Origin: Crateriforma spongiae
Lineage (GTDB): Bacteria; Planctomycetota; Planctomycetia; Pirellulales; Pirellulaceae
Length of the DNA stretch: 64,000 nucleotides
Direction of reading: 5' to 3'
Assembly: GCF_012290005.1 (NCBI RefSeq)
Contig: NZ_JAAXMS010000011.1
Coordinates: 62,001 to 126,000 of the forward strand
In this document: positions 8,046 through 16,333 of the stretch, in pieces
Numbering within the stretch: position 1 is the stretch's first letter
Layout: every line of letters begins with the position of its first letter
Notes under the pieces: model-generated
The model's input: the letters and a program-made list of their open reading frames with translations, nothing else
What the model was told of the DNA's origin: nothing
Database searches by the model: none
Translations under genes and position numbers: made by a program

Positions 8046-9227
8046 ATGACATGCATCCGAACGCGTCCGTCGGCCGATCGGCCCGTTCGTTCTCGCCCCC
8101 CGGTTTTCCGCGTCGCCGCCTTGGCTGCATCGATGCTGGTGCTGGCGAATATGCCCGGTTCGGCGGTGGGGGCCGACGATGCCTGGACGACCGCGCGTGG
8201 CGACGTCCAGGGGACGGGGACCGTGGCCCAGACCTTACCGGCGGAACTGTCCGTTATTTGGGAACATGAAACCGGAGAAGCGATCGAATCAACGCCGGTC
8301 GTCGCCGACGGCCGCGTGTTCGTCGCCGACGTGATGGGCAAACTGACGGCGATTGATCTGCAGTCGGGAAAGCCGCTGTGGACGCATGATTACGAAACCG
8401 GCTTCAACGCTTCGCCCACGCTTTCCGGCGACCGTTTGGTCATCGGTGACATCGACGGCAACGTGTACGCGCTGAACGTGGCCGACGGATCGGAAATTTG
8501 GACCGCAGAGACTGACGGTACCATCGACGGCTGTGCGACCTTTTTCGAAGACGACGTTTTGGTGACCAGCCAAGACGGCTCGCTGTACCGGCTGAGCGGG
8601 AAAACCGGCGAACAAGTCTGGGTCTACGAAACGGGCGACCAGATCCGCTGCAGCCCCACCTTGGCGGGCACGCGGACGTTTCTGGGCGGTTGCGACGGGA
8701 ATTTGCACGTCGTCGATGTCCGCAGCGGAAAAGCCGTCGGCGACTTGTTGCCTCTTGGTGGACCCACCGGCAGCACGGTGTCGGTGCGGGATCAACAAGC
8801 GGTGGTGGCGACGATGGAAGGCATGATCTTTGCATTCGATTGGCGTGACGGCACCATGATTTGGGAATACACCGACCCGGATCGTGCACAGGAGTATCGC
8901 AACAGCGCCGCGATGACCGATGACCTGGTGATCGTCAGCAGCAAGAACAAGAAAGTCGACGCGATTGATCGAAAAACGGGCCAGCATCGTTGGCGATATT
9001 CACTACGTCGCCACAGTGATGCGTCGCCCGTCGTCGCCGGCAATGACGTTTGGATCGCCGCCACTGATGGCCGCTTGGTTCGCTTGGACCTTCAGACCGG
9101 CCAAGAGAAATCCGTCACGGAGTTTCGCGGTGGGTTGTACGGATCGCCCGCGATCCTGTCCGATTCCATGATCATCGCCGATGACGATGGTGTGGTCCGG
9201 CGTCTGGGGCCCGCGCCCCAAAAATGA
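8046..9227 (+). CDS. Exported PQQ-type beta-propeller protein
   Basis: This is a secreted or lipid-free envelope protein built of PQQ-type beta-propeller repeats; function unknown. A positively charged start and a hydrophobic stretch (about 22-38, FRVAALAASMLVLANM) form a signal peptide. The rest is a string of blades, each with a G-x-[VL]-[YF]-A-[LIV]-D-x-x-[ST]-G-x-x-[LI]-W pattern: GKLTAIDLQSGKPLW, GNVYALNVADGSEIW, GSLYRLSGKTGEQVW and GMIFAFDWRDGTMIW. No dehydrogenase catalytic residues or haem motif were found, so it resembles BamB-like or scaffold propellers more than an alcohol dehydrogenase. A GTG six bases upstream (8040) is an alternative start. Confidence 0.85.
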   Translation: MTCIRTRPSADRPVRSRPPVFRVAALAASMLVLANMPGSAVGADDAWTTARGDVQGTGTVAQTLPAELSVIWEHETGEAIESTPVVADGRVFVADVMGKLTAIDLQSGKPLWTHDYETGFNASPTLSGDRLVIGDIDGNVYALNVADGSEIWTAETDGTIDGCATFFEDDVLVTSQDGSLYRLSGKTGEQVWVYETGDQIRCSPTLAGTRTFLGGCDGNLHVVDVRSGKAVGDLLPLGGPTGSTVSVRDQQAVVATMEGMIFAFDWRDGTMIWEYTDPDRAQEYRNSAAMTDDLVIVSSKNKKVDAIDRKTGQHRWRYSLRRHSDASPVVAGNDVWIAATDGRLVRLDLQTGQEKSVTEFRGGLYGSPAILSDSMIIADDDGVVRRLGPAPQK

Positions 9228-9393
9228 CGCCTCGGCCGATCACGCCGTGCCACCGCCGTGATCAATGCCAATTGCGGAAAAGCCCGCCGGAACGACATTC
9301 TTTGCAAAGCGGCGCATCAATCGTGACGCCCTGGACCCTACAATTTCGGCGTAACCACCCACCGATCCGTTTTCCTGCCACCCGATACCGGAT

Positions 9394-10710
9394 ATGACTT
9401 CCGCGCCAAGCGACAAGAAGACCGAAGTTGGAAGCTATTTCATTTCCAACTACCCGCCCTACAGCCAGTGGAAATCAGATCAGTTGCCTGCGGTCGAAAC
9501 GGCCCTGGACAACCCACCGACCGAAGACACGCCGCTGGGGTTGTACCTGCACATCCCGTTCTGTCGAAAACGCTGCAAGTTCTGTTACTTCAAAGTCTTC
9601 ACCGACGTGAATGCCGCAGAAGTGCAGCGATACGTGGACGCATTGTGTGACGAAATTTCAATGGTCAGCCGTCGCGCCGTGATGGGTGATCGGCCGTTCC
9701 GATTCGTGTACTTTGGCGGCGGGACCCCCAGTTTTCTGTCACCCAAACAGCTGACCAAACTGGCCGACCGACTGCGTCAACACATCACTTGGGACGGGGC
9801 GGAAGAGGTCACCTTTGAATGTGAACCAGGAACCTTAAGCGAAACGAAGGTAAAGACGCTTCGCGAGGTCATGGGCGTCACACGCCTAAGTCTGGGGGTG
9901 GAAAACTTCACCGACGCCATTCTGGAAGAAAACGGACGAGCGCACCTTTCCAAACAGGTCTTTGCGGCTTGGGAATGGATCGAAGCGGCGGGGTTCAACA
10001 ACGTCAACATCGACTTGATCGCCGGAATGGTGGGCGAAACTTGGGACAACTGGAAATTCAACGTCCAAAAGGCGCTGGAGATGTCACCAGAAAGTCTGAC
10101 GATCTATCAGATGGAATTGCCGTACAACACGGTTTATAGCGCCGACATCCTGGGCAACCAAAGCGAAAGCCCCGTCGCCGACTGGGGCACCAAACGCGAT
10201 TGGGTTCGGTATGCGTTCGATGAATTCACCGCGGCGGGTTATGCGGTCAGCAGCGCTTATACGTTGGTCAAAGACCCCCAAAAGGTCAACTTCAGCTACC
10301 GCGACAACCTGTGGAAGGGTGCCGATCTGTTGGCCACCGGCATCGCCAGTTTTGGCCATGCGTCCGGCGTGCATTATCAGAACCTTCCGCATATGGACCA
10401 GTATCTTTCGACCATTGAATCGGGCCAGTTGCCGCTGGGACGCGGGTTTGTTCCCACGGATCTTCAAAAGCTGATCCGCGAAATGATCTTGTTGCTCAAA
10501 CGCGGTTATTTGGAACTGGATTACTTTCGCAACAAGTTTGACGTCGATGTGCTGGACCGCTGGCGTGATGTTTGGGACGGTTATGTCGAATCGGGGCTGG
10601 CAACGATTGGTGACGACCGAGTGGAATTGACCTCCGACGGGTTGTTGCAAGTTGATTCGATGTTGCCGGCATTCTTCGAACCGGAACATCAAAACGTCCG
10701 CTACACCTAA
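9394..10710 (+). CDS. HemN/HemW-like radical SAM protein
   Basis: A 438-residue radical SAM enzyme of the coproporphyrinogen III oxidase-like family. The [4Fe-4S]-binding CxxxCxxC is Cys57-Arg-Lys-Arg-Cys61-Lys-Phe-Cys64, preceded by YLHIPFC, the family hallmark. The GGGTP motif follows at about 110-114, and a HemN-type C-terminal domain ends the protein. The residue two after the third Cys is Phe, so the fourth Cys of true oxygen-independent HemN (CxxxCxxCxC) is absent. That makes this more likely a HemW-type haem chaperone or another family member than HemN itself. It lies 172 bases upstream of a GcvH-like gene on the same strand; whether they are co-transcribed is not clear. Confidence 0.85.
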   Translation: MTSAPSDKKTEVGSYFISNYPPYSQWKSDQLPAVETALDNPPTEDTPLGLYLHIPFCRKRCKFCYFKVFTDVNAAEVQRYVDALCDEISMVSRRAVMGDRPFRFVYFGGGTPSFLSPKQLTKLADRLRQHITWDGAEEVTFECEPGTLSETKVKTLREVMGVTRLSLGVENFTDAILEENGRAHLSKQVFAAWEWIEAAGFNNVNIDLIAGMVGETWDNWKFNVQKALEMSPESLTIYQMELPYNTVYSADILGNQSESPVADWGTKRDWVRYAFDEFTAAGYAVSSAYTLVKDPQKVNFSYRDNLWKGADLLATGIASFGHASGVHYQNLPHMDQYLSTIESGQLPLGRGFVPTDLQKLIREMILLLKRGYLELDYFRNKFDVDVLDRWRDVWDGYVESGLATIGDDRVELTSDGLLQVDSMLPAFFEPEHQNVRYT

Positions 10711-10882
10711 CGATGCCTGTTGTCTTGATCGTCGGCTTTCCAATCCAGAAGGTGACGACGCCCCGGATTGATACAGAAAACTAGCCGCCCGTTTGCGCGG
10801 TGAACGATTCATCGCCCCAACTACTGATCCACACCGCCAATTCCGGATTGTTCCAGCATTGAATTCGACACTGACCTTCGCC

Positions 10883-11344
10883 ATGGGCGATTACCAGGCC
10901 GAATTTCCGACCGATCGGCGGTATGTTGCCAACCATATGTGGGCGACAGGACCGAACGACGCCGGGACTGTGCGATTTGGCCTGACGGCGTATGCGGTTC
11001 GATTGTTGCAGGACGTCTATTTTCTGGACTGGACCTTTCAGCCCGGCCAAGCGGTGGGCCATCGTGCCGAAATCGGATCCATCGAAAGCAAGAAAGCCGA
11101 AAGTGATCTGTACGCGCCGATTGCCGGTGTGATGTCGGTCATCAATGACGCCGTGCTTGACGATCCGTCACAGATCAACGCGGATTGTTATGGCAATGGA
11201 TGGCTATTTGAGATGCAATCAAGCGATGGCCAGATCGATTCGGTGGTGTCGGAGCATCTGATGTCGCCCGATGAGTATCTGGTGCACTTGGAAAAGGCGT
11301 GGGAAGTCGCCCAGCGGACGATCAAGGGGCAAGCGAATCTGTAG
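10883..11344 (+). CDS. Glycine cleavage H-like lipoyl protein
   Basis: The protein has the fold of GcvH, the lipoylated carrier of the glycine cleavage complex. The lipoyl-lysine turn IESKKAESD has Lys71 where GcvH has the ESVKAASD lysine. GNGWLFEM (105-111) matches the conserved GxGWL of GcvH. Length is 153 versus the usual 125-130 because of a longer C-terminal tail. ATG 10883 was chosen over an upstream in-frame GTG-type extension since the H fold begins at RYVANHMW, near residue 13. No gcvT, gcvP or lipoyl synthase lies beside it, so it may be a stand-alone H protein; which partner it serves is unknown. Confidence 0.82.
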   Translation: MGDYQAEFPTDRRYVANHMWATGPNDAGTVRFGLTAYAVRLLQDVYFLDWTFQPGQAVGHRAEIGSIESKKAESDLYAPIAGVMSVINDAVLDDPSQINADCYGNGWLFEMQSSDGQIDSVVSEHLMSPDEYLVHLEKAWEVAQRTIKGQANL

Positions 11345-11379
11345 GTCTGGTTCGCCCAGCTACGTTTCTGTGTGCGCAT

Positions 11380-11433
11380 AAAAAACGCCAGCGAAAGATG
11401 CCGCGGAGGGCACGTTCGCTGGCAATTTTTTTT
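11380..11433. terminator. Bidirectional rho-independent terminator
   Basis: A 9-bp stem, GCCAGCGAA at 11387-11395 and TTCGCTGGC at 11415-11423 with a 19-base loop, is followed by eight T on the plus strand (11426-11433) and preceded by an A run at 11380-11385 that becomes T on the other strand. It lies between the converging GcvH-like and AT-hook genes, so it can serve both. Confidence 0.8.
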
Positions 11434-11491
11434 CGATATCGTCTGGATGTGTGGGAATGCTTTTTGGGAAAGCGATCACCCAACGCCAAAC

Positions 11492-11893
11492 TTAGCGAAG
11501 CAGTTTTTCCAACGCGTTCAGTGCGACGCGAGCTTCTTCGACGCTGCCGAGTTCATCGACAATCTTCTTGGCCTTGATCAGGCCGTCCATCGAAATGCCA
11601 TCGACGCTCGCCGGGGCTGCCTTTGCGGCACGCTTGGTGCCACGAGTCGCAGTTGCCTTAGCCTTACGGCCGGCGGGTCGACCACGGCGGCTGGTACCGG
11701 CGGGACGGCCACGCTTTTTGGTGCCGGTCCCCTTCTTCATGTTCGACTTGATGGTGCTGATGAACGCAGTGGAGGTTTCAATGCCTTGTGCGGACAGGGC
11801 TTCTTGAACCTCTTTGGGCTTTGCGCCCGGATTCGCTTCGTAGTACTCACGAATCGCCGCGGACTTGTTCGGTCCTGCAGATTTCTTCGCCAT
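11492..11893 (-). CDS. Small AT-hook histone-like DNA-binding protein
   Basis: A 133-residue basic protein, probably nucleoid-associated. Residues 8-50 (KSAAIREYYEANPGAKPKEV onward) look like a small winged-helix or HTH fold. Two AT-hook cores, RGRPAG at 61-66 and GRPAG at 71-75, lie in a Lys/Arg/Ala/Thr-rich stretch reaching about residue 95. The C-terminal 35 residues form a predicted amphipathic helix (DGLIKAKKIVDELGSVEEAR). ATG 11893 is preferred because upstream frame residues are of non-basic, unconserved type. The combination of HTH and AT-hook is known from planctomycete genomes; target sites and role (compaction versus regulation) are inferred. Confidence 0.8.
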   Translation of the reverse strand: MAKKSAGPNKSAAIREYYEANPGAKPKEVQEALSAQGIETSTAFISTIKSNMKKGTGTKKRGRPAGTSRRGRPAGRKAKATATRGTKRAAKAAPASVDGISMDGLIKAKKIVDELGSVEEARVALNALEKLLR

Positions 11894-12045
11894 AACGGCT
11901 CCCAATTCAGAATAGTTGGCCACGTGCGCTGCGACGGGACCAAGGGGGGAAGCCAACGTTGCGGATCCGGCCGATGGTCGTGTCACAGCAGTAACATGAA
12001 TGGTAATGAACGTCATGTCATCACACATTCACATGGCAAAGCCTA

Positions 12046-12067
12046 TGACAATATTTGGCCTTGTCAA
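12046..12067 (-). promoter_or_regulatory. Candidate promoter/operator of the AT-hook gene
   Basis: On the minus strand TTGACA (12067-12062) lies 16 bases before TAGGCT, a fair -35 and a weak -10. The -35 overlaps an inverted repeat with arms TGACAA (12046-12051) and TTGTCA (12061-12066) in an AT-rich patch about 150 bases upstream of the start codon. Promoter and operator are inferred from sequence only. Confidence 0.35.
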
Positions 12068-12190
12068 TCGCATCGGGACTGATCTTTGCAACCCCAACTA
12101 TATGAAAGGAATCTGCAAACCCGCATTTCACTTCCTCGGATGATTCACAAAGCACCGCTGGAGTGGGGTAAAGCCGGGTGAATCCGTATC

Positions 12191-12940
12191 GTCCGACCCC
12201 TCATTGACCGAATGAGATTCCCCGAGTCGATCTTGCGCCAAATGGCTGCCTGACCTGTGAGTTTTGAAGTTGCGTTTTATCCGGGGCATTGGATTCTTGG
12301 TAACCCGAAGCGTGAGCGAGGCGATGTCCACATCCTTTTTCCCTCGCTCACGCGTCGGGATACCAGAAAGGTGCAACCTCAAAAGTCAGGCGTCGGGCCT
12401 TACCGGTCAATCATCGGAACCCGCGGCTAGCGCCCTGCGGCTCACAAAGTCGCCCTACCCCGTGAGCCGTGACGCGTTAGCGGCCGGGCCGTTCCGGAAA
12501 ACCGACCGAACCCGCGGCTAGCGCCCTGCGGCTCACCCATCATTGTCGTACGCCGTGAAAGCAGCGTCCGAACCCTCATTGATCGAATGCGATTCCCCGA
12601 GCCGATCTTGCGCCAAATGGCTGCCTGACCTGTGAGTTTTGAAGTTGCGTTTTATCCGGGGCATTGGATTCTTGGTAACCCGAAGCGTGAGCGAGGCGAT
12701 GTCCACATCCTTTTTCCCTCGCTCACGCGTCGGGATACCAGAAAGGTGCAACCTCAAAAGTCAGGCGTCGGGCCTTACCGGTCAATCATCGGAACCCGCG
12801 GCTAGCGCCCTGCGGCTCACAAAGTCGCCCTACCCCGTGAGCCGTGACGCGTTAGCGGCCGGGCCGTTCCGGAAAACCGACCGAACCCGCGGCTAGCGCC
12901 CTGCGGCTCACCCATCATTGTCGTACGCCGTGAAAGTGGC
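12191..12940. repeat. Tandem direct repeat, two units of 375 bp
   Basis: Unit 1 (12191-12565) and unit 2 (12566-12940) are nearly identical, differing at a few bases near the start of the unit. A degraded beginning of a third unit follows at 12941-12975. Each unit contains the short motif CCGCGGCTAGCGCCCTGCGG twice, once after TCGGAACC and once after GACCGAACC. It also contains a GTGAGCCGTGACGCGTTAGC motif whose inverse appears near 2560-2585. The duplication looks recent. Confidence 0.9.
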
Positions 12941-13015
12941 GTCCGAACGCTTATCGAATTCATGCCATTCCCACAGAATCCAATCGCCTAGGACCGCACG
13001 AAAAAAGCGGCGGAA

Positions 13016-15004
13016 TCACATGCGGTCAGCGACGCCGATTCCCAACAATTCCAAGCCTTTACGCAGCAGGCGTCCACACAAAACGACCAGCACCAAACGG
13101 GTGGCACGCATCTGGTCGGTTTCCGCCTTCAAGACGGGACAAGTGTCGTTGAAGACGGCGTAGGCTCGAGCGGTTTCAAATAAATAATCGGTCAACTGAT
13201 TGGGTGCATAATCCTCGTAAACCGAAACCAACGCTTCTTCGAATTGCAACAAACGAAGCGCCAGTGCACGTTCTTGTGGCTGGCTGAACACCAACTCGGT
13301 CTTCGAAGCCAACGCGACGACGGCTTCTTCATCCATCTCCGCGCGCCGCAAAATGCTTTGGGTTCGGGCGTACGAATACTGGATGTAAGTCGCCGTGTTG
13401 CCATCCAATGCGACCATCTTGTCCAAGTTGAATTGGTAATCGCTGGTCCGGTGGTGACTGAGGTCCGCGAATTTAATGGCACCGATCCCCACCGTTTCGG
13501 CCACCGACTGTTGTTCGTCGGCGGTCATGGGCGGATCCATCCGCTGTAACCTCTCGGGATCACAGACGACCGCTTGGGCACGGGCGACCGCATCGTCCAG
13601 CAGACTTTCCAGCCCGATCAGGGTGCCGCTGCGTGTTTTCAAGGGGCGACCGTCGGCCCCCAACACGGTGCCGAAATTCACGTGCACCAGACGGACGTCT
13701 TCCATCCCCATTCGTCGCGCGACGGCGAACAGTTTATCGAAGTGCTCGGATTGTCTTGTATCAACGACGTACAAAATTTCGTCCGGCGCGAATTCTTCGC
13801 GTCGATATTGCAGAGTCGCCAGATCGGTGGTCGCGTACAGGAATGCCCCATCCTTCTTGCGAATGATCATGGGGGCGTCAAACTGGTCCAAGAAGACACA
13901 GATCGCGCCTTCGCTTTCCGTCGCGATGCCATCACGACTTAATTGATCCACCACGCCCGGCAGACGGTCGTGATAGAAGCTTTCGCCCAACGTGTGATCG
14001 AACTGCACGTCCAGTCGGTCATAAATGCGATCGATTTCGTCACGACAGTAGGGCAAGAACTTCGTCCACAAGTCCAGGTTTTCCTGGTCCCCTTCGTGCA
14101 ACTTGGCGGTTTCCGACAAACACCGCTGGGCGATGTCGGGATACTGTTGGCTGATTTTCAACAGGTCTTCATCGGTCTGCACTGCATCCATCTTGGCATT
14201 CATCGCGGCCACCGAATCACGGGCGGATTGCAGTCGCTTTTTCGCCGCCGACAGATTTTTTTTCAGCGATTTGACGGCCTTCGCGTCATCACCGGCCGAT
14301 TCGATCTTTCCGGTCAGCTCTTCGATCAGACTTTCGGCGTCATGAACCGATTGCTTGGCGGCTGGCAACTGGTTGCAAGCCTTTTGATACTCGCTGATCT
14401 GATTGACCAGCCGGTACAGCTTGGCCAATTCGGGAACCGGGTTTTTGGCCACGGTGTCGGGATCACCAAAGTTCTTGTAACCGAAGATGATGATTCCGAA
14501 TTGGGTGCCCCAATCACCCAAATGATTATCGGTGATCGTGTGATGTCCCAAGAAGTTCAGGACGCGTGCCAGAGCATCTCCGATCACAGTGCTGCGGATG
14601 TGCCCCACGTGCATGGGCTTGGCGACGTTGGGCGATGAAAAGTCGATGATGACCTTACGCGGCTGGTCGGCCACCGCCACGCCACAGCGGTCGTCCTGGG
14701 TCATCTGGGCGACGCGATCCAAAATCCAAGAGTCACGGATTTTCAGATTGATAAACCCAGGCCCCGCAACCTCGGGCGTTTCACACAGATCACTGACGCT
14801 GAGCGCGTCGACCATTTGGGCGGCAAGTTCGCGCGGGTTGGTACCGCCGACCTTCTTGGCCAACGGCATCGCGGCGTTGCACTGATAATCGCCGAACTTG
14901 GGATCATTGGTGGGGCGGATCATCCCTGAATACTGTCCGGGATCGTCCACGTGTTGCCGGATCACTTCATGGAACCGGCGTTGCAGTTCACGGGGCAGGT
15001 GCAT
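13016..15004 (-). CDS. argS: Arginyl-tRNA synthetase
   Basis: Class I synthetase that charges tRNA-Arg, 662 residues. The HIGH-type signature is HVGH at 132-135 within AKPMHVGHIRST; the second active-site loop is LKTRSGTLIG in place of KMSKS, as in many ArgRS. An N-terminal Add1-like tRNA-recognition domain covers about 1-110. The C-terminal DALR anticodon-binding domain carries NTATYIQYSYARTQSILRR near 555-575. An Ala/Lys-rich, coiled-coil-like insert of about 80 residues (205-290) lies in the catalytic domain; see the findings. It lies 6 bases downstream of rsfS on the same strand and is probably co-transcribed. Confidence 0.97.
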   Translation of the reverse strand: MHLPRELQRRFHEVIRQHVDDPGQYSGMIRPTNDPKFGDYQCNAAMPLAKKVGGTNPRELAAQMVDALSVSDLCETPEVAGPGFINLKIRDSWILDRVAQMTQDDRCGVAVADQPRKVIIDFSSPNVAKPMHVGHIRSTVIGDALARVLNFLGHHTITDNHLGDWGTQFGIIIFGYKNFGDPDTVAKNPVPELAKLYRLVNQISEYQKACNQLPAAKQSVHDAESLIEELTGKIESAGDDAKAVKSLKKNLSAAKKRLQSARDSVAAMNAKMDAVQTDEDLLKISQQYPDIAQRCLSETAKLHEGDQENLDLWTKFLPYCRDEIDRIYDRLDVQFDHTLGESFYHDRLPGVVDQLSRDGIATESEGAICVFLDQFDAPMIIRKKDGAFLYATTDLATLQYRREEFAPDEILYVVDTRQSEHFDKLFAVARRMGMEDVRLVHVNFGTVLGADGRPLKTRSGTLIGLESLLDDAVARAQAVVCDPERLQRMDPPMTADEQQSVAETVGIGAIKFADLSHHRTSDYQFNLDKMVALDGNTATYIQYSYARTQSILRRAEMDEEAVVALASKTELVFSQPQERALALRLLQFEEALVSVYEDYAPNQLTDYLFETARAYAVFNDTCPVLKAETDQMRATRLVLVVLCGRLLRKGLELLGIGVADRM

Positions 15005-15010
15005 CGCGAG

Positions 15011-15649
15011 TCAATCTTTCGATTCAGATGGTGGCGTCATTTCCGTGCCGTCGGGCCGCAGATCCAAGTCTTCGCATCGCAAGCACTTGGCATCGGCCCA
15101 TAACGATTCCAGGTCGTAATACTGGCGGGTGTCTTCATCGAACAGGTGAATGACGACGTTGCCGTAATCCAATACGATCCAGCTGCTTTCCTGATAGCCT
15201 TCGATGCCCATTCGCAGGTCACCGAGATCTTTCTGCAGAACGTCGTCGATCTGTTCGCTGATCGCATGCAATTGCCGGCGGCTGGTCCCCGTCGCGACGA
15301 CGAAGAAATCAAATTCCGCGGACTGTCCCGACACGTCCAAGACCAATGCATCGTCGGCCTTGTTTTCCAGTGCGACTTTCATCGCCGCGCGGGCCAATTT
15401 GCGACTGCCGTCCAGCCCCAAAGGCCGGATGGCCCAAGAATCGGTCGTCATCCATTGGTTGGCAGACACCGGTTTGGACTTTTGTTGTCCCGTATCGCCA
15501 TCGCCACTGGCGTCCGTTTGGGGCGTCAATTCGGGTCCGTCGTTCGAAGGCGTTTCGGATTCGGTCACGAAAACTGCTTCAATTCGTAAAAAGGGGATCG
15601 ACGATGCCGGGCCGGGATCATTCTCGGTCGTCACGGTCTCGGTCGTCAT
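15011..15649 (-). CDS. rsfS: Ribosomal silencing factor RsfS
   Basis: RsfS binds uL14 on the large subunit and blocks subunit joining in starvation. The conserved domain occupies about residues 77-180 of this 212-residue reading: DDALVLDVSGQSAEFDFFVV, then TGTSRRQLHAISEQI, ending near YYDLESLWADAK. The N-terminal 66 residues are Ser/Thr/Asp-rich and not conserved, so the true start may be the ATG at 15451 (MTTDSWAIRP), giving about 146 residues, closer to the family norm. The frame also reaches 15718 without a start I trust. It is followed 6 bases later by argS. Confidence 0.88.
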   Translation of the reverse strand: MTTETVTTENDPGPASSIPFLRIEAVFVTESETPSNDGPELTPQTDASGDGDTGQQKSKPVSANQWMTTDSWAIRPLGLDGSRKLARAAMKVALENKADDALVLDVSGQSAEFDFFVVATGTSRRQLHAISEQIDDVLQKDLGDLRMGIEGYQESSWIVLDYGNVVIHLFDEDTRQYYDLESLWADAKCLRCEDLDLRPDGTEMTPPSESKD

Positions 15650-15859
15650 GGGGATGGGCACTGCGCGATGACGGATTCCATGGGATGTCCGATGGACAGG
15701 CCGCCCGGCAGGGTGCACGATCCGAGGGAACGCGCCGCGGCACCATTGTCAGGCTGTAAAACTGCCGCGAGACCCGTTTTTATCAGATCGTGACCGTAAT
15801 GATTAGCGGTCCAAACCTCCGTCGACCCCATAACTGCAGCAAATTAGGAACCAAACACC

Positions 15860-16333
15860 ATGGCTGACTGGATCGAAGCCGGTACGAAAGCCCCCGCGTT
15901 CACATTGCCCGACGCCGACGGCGATAAGGTCAAACTGTCCGATCTGAAGGGCCAGCCGGTCGTCGTGTACTTCTATCCCAAAGACGATACGCCGGGCTGT
16001 ACCAAGGAAGCGTGTGCGTTTCGCGACCGTTACGGGGAACTGACCGACCTGGGCGTGCAATTGCTGGGCGTCAGCGGTGACACGGCCGAAAGCCACCAGG
16101 ATTTTCGAGACAAATACAACCTGCCTTTTCCATTGCTGGTCGACAAGGATCACAAGATGTCGGAAAAGTACGGTGCGTATCGCGAGAAAAACATGTACGG
16201 CAAAAAGTCGATGGGCATCCAACGGTCGACCTTTTTGATCGACGCCGACGGTAAAGTGGCCAAAGTGTGGAAACGGGTTCGCGTCGATGGGCACGACGAT
16301 CAAGTGATCGAAGCGGTCAAGGCGCTGGCCTGA
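15860..16333 (+). CDS. bcp: Thioredoxin-dependent peroxiredoxin, Bcp/PrxQ type
   Basis: A 157-residue cytoplasmic peroxidase that reduces hydrogen peroxide and organic hydroperoxides using thioredoxin. The peroxidatic Cys47 and resolving Cys52 are in TPGCTKEAC, the PrxQ five-residue spacing. [11 protein letters not shown] and the late [10 protein letters not shown] block are typical of the family. It is oriented toward tilS and its last 17 bases overlap the end of that gene on the opposite strand. Upstream is a divergent spacer shared with rsfS. Confidence 0.95.
   Translation: MADWIEAGTKAPAFTLPDADGDKVKLSDLKGQPVVVYFYPKDDTPGCTKEACAFRDRYGELTDLGVQLLGVSGDTAESHQDFRDKYNLPFPLLVDKDHKMSEKYGAYREKNMYGKKSMGIQRSTFLIDADGKVAKVWKRVRVDGHDDQVIEAVKALA

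Larger units (their letters stand above)
11894..13015. other. Long intergenic region between AT-hook gene and argS
   Basis: There is no gene in this 1.1-kb stretch. It contains the AT-rich upstream region of the AT-hook gene (to about 12110) and then a tandem repeat from 12191 to 12940. Open frames of 74-85 codons inside the repeat are identical in both copies and contain the TRSVSEA/ASLTLRVT strings produced when the repeat itself is translated, so they are not called. Confidence 0.7.

Noticed and set aside
12264-12896. Two identical 85-codon open frames in the tandem repeat
   Set aside because: They are translations of the non-coding repeat, in both units, with no start signal.
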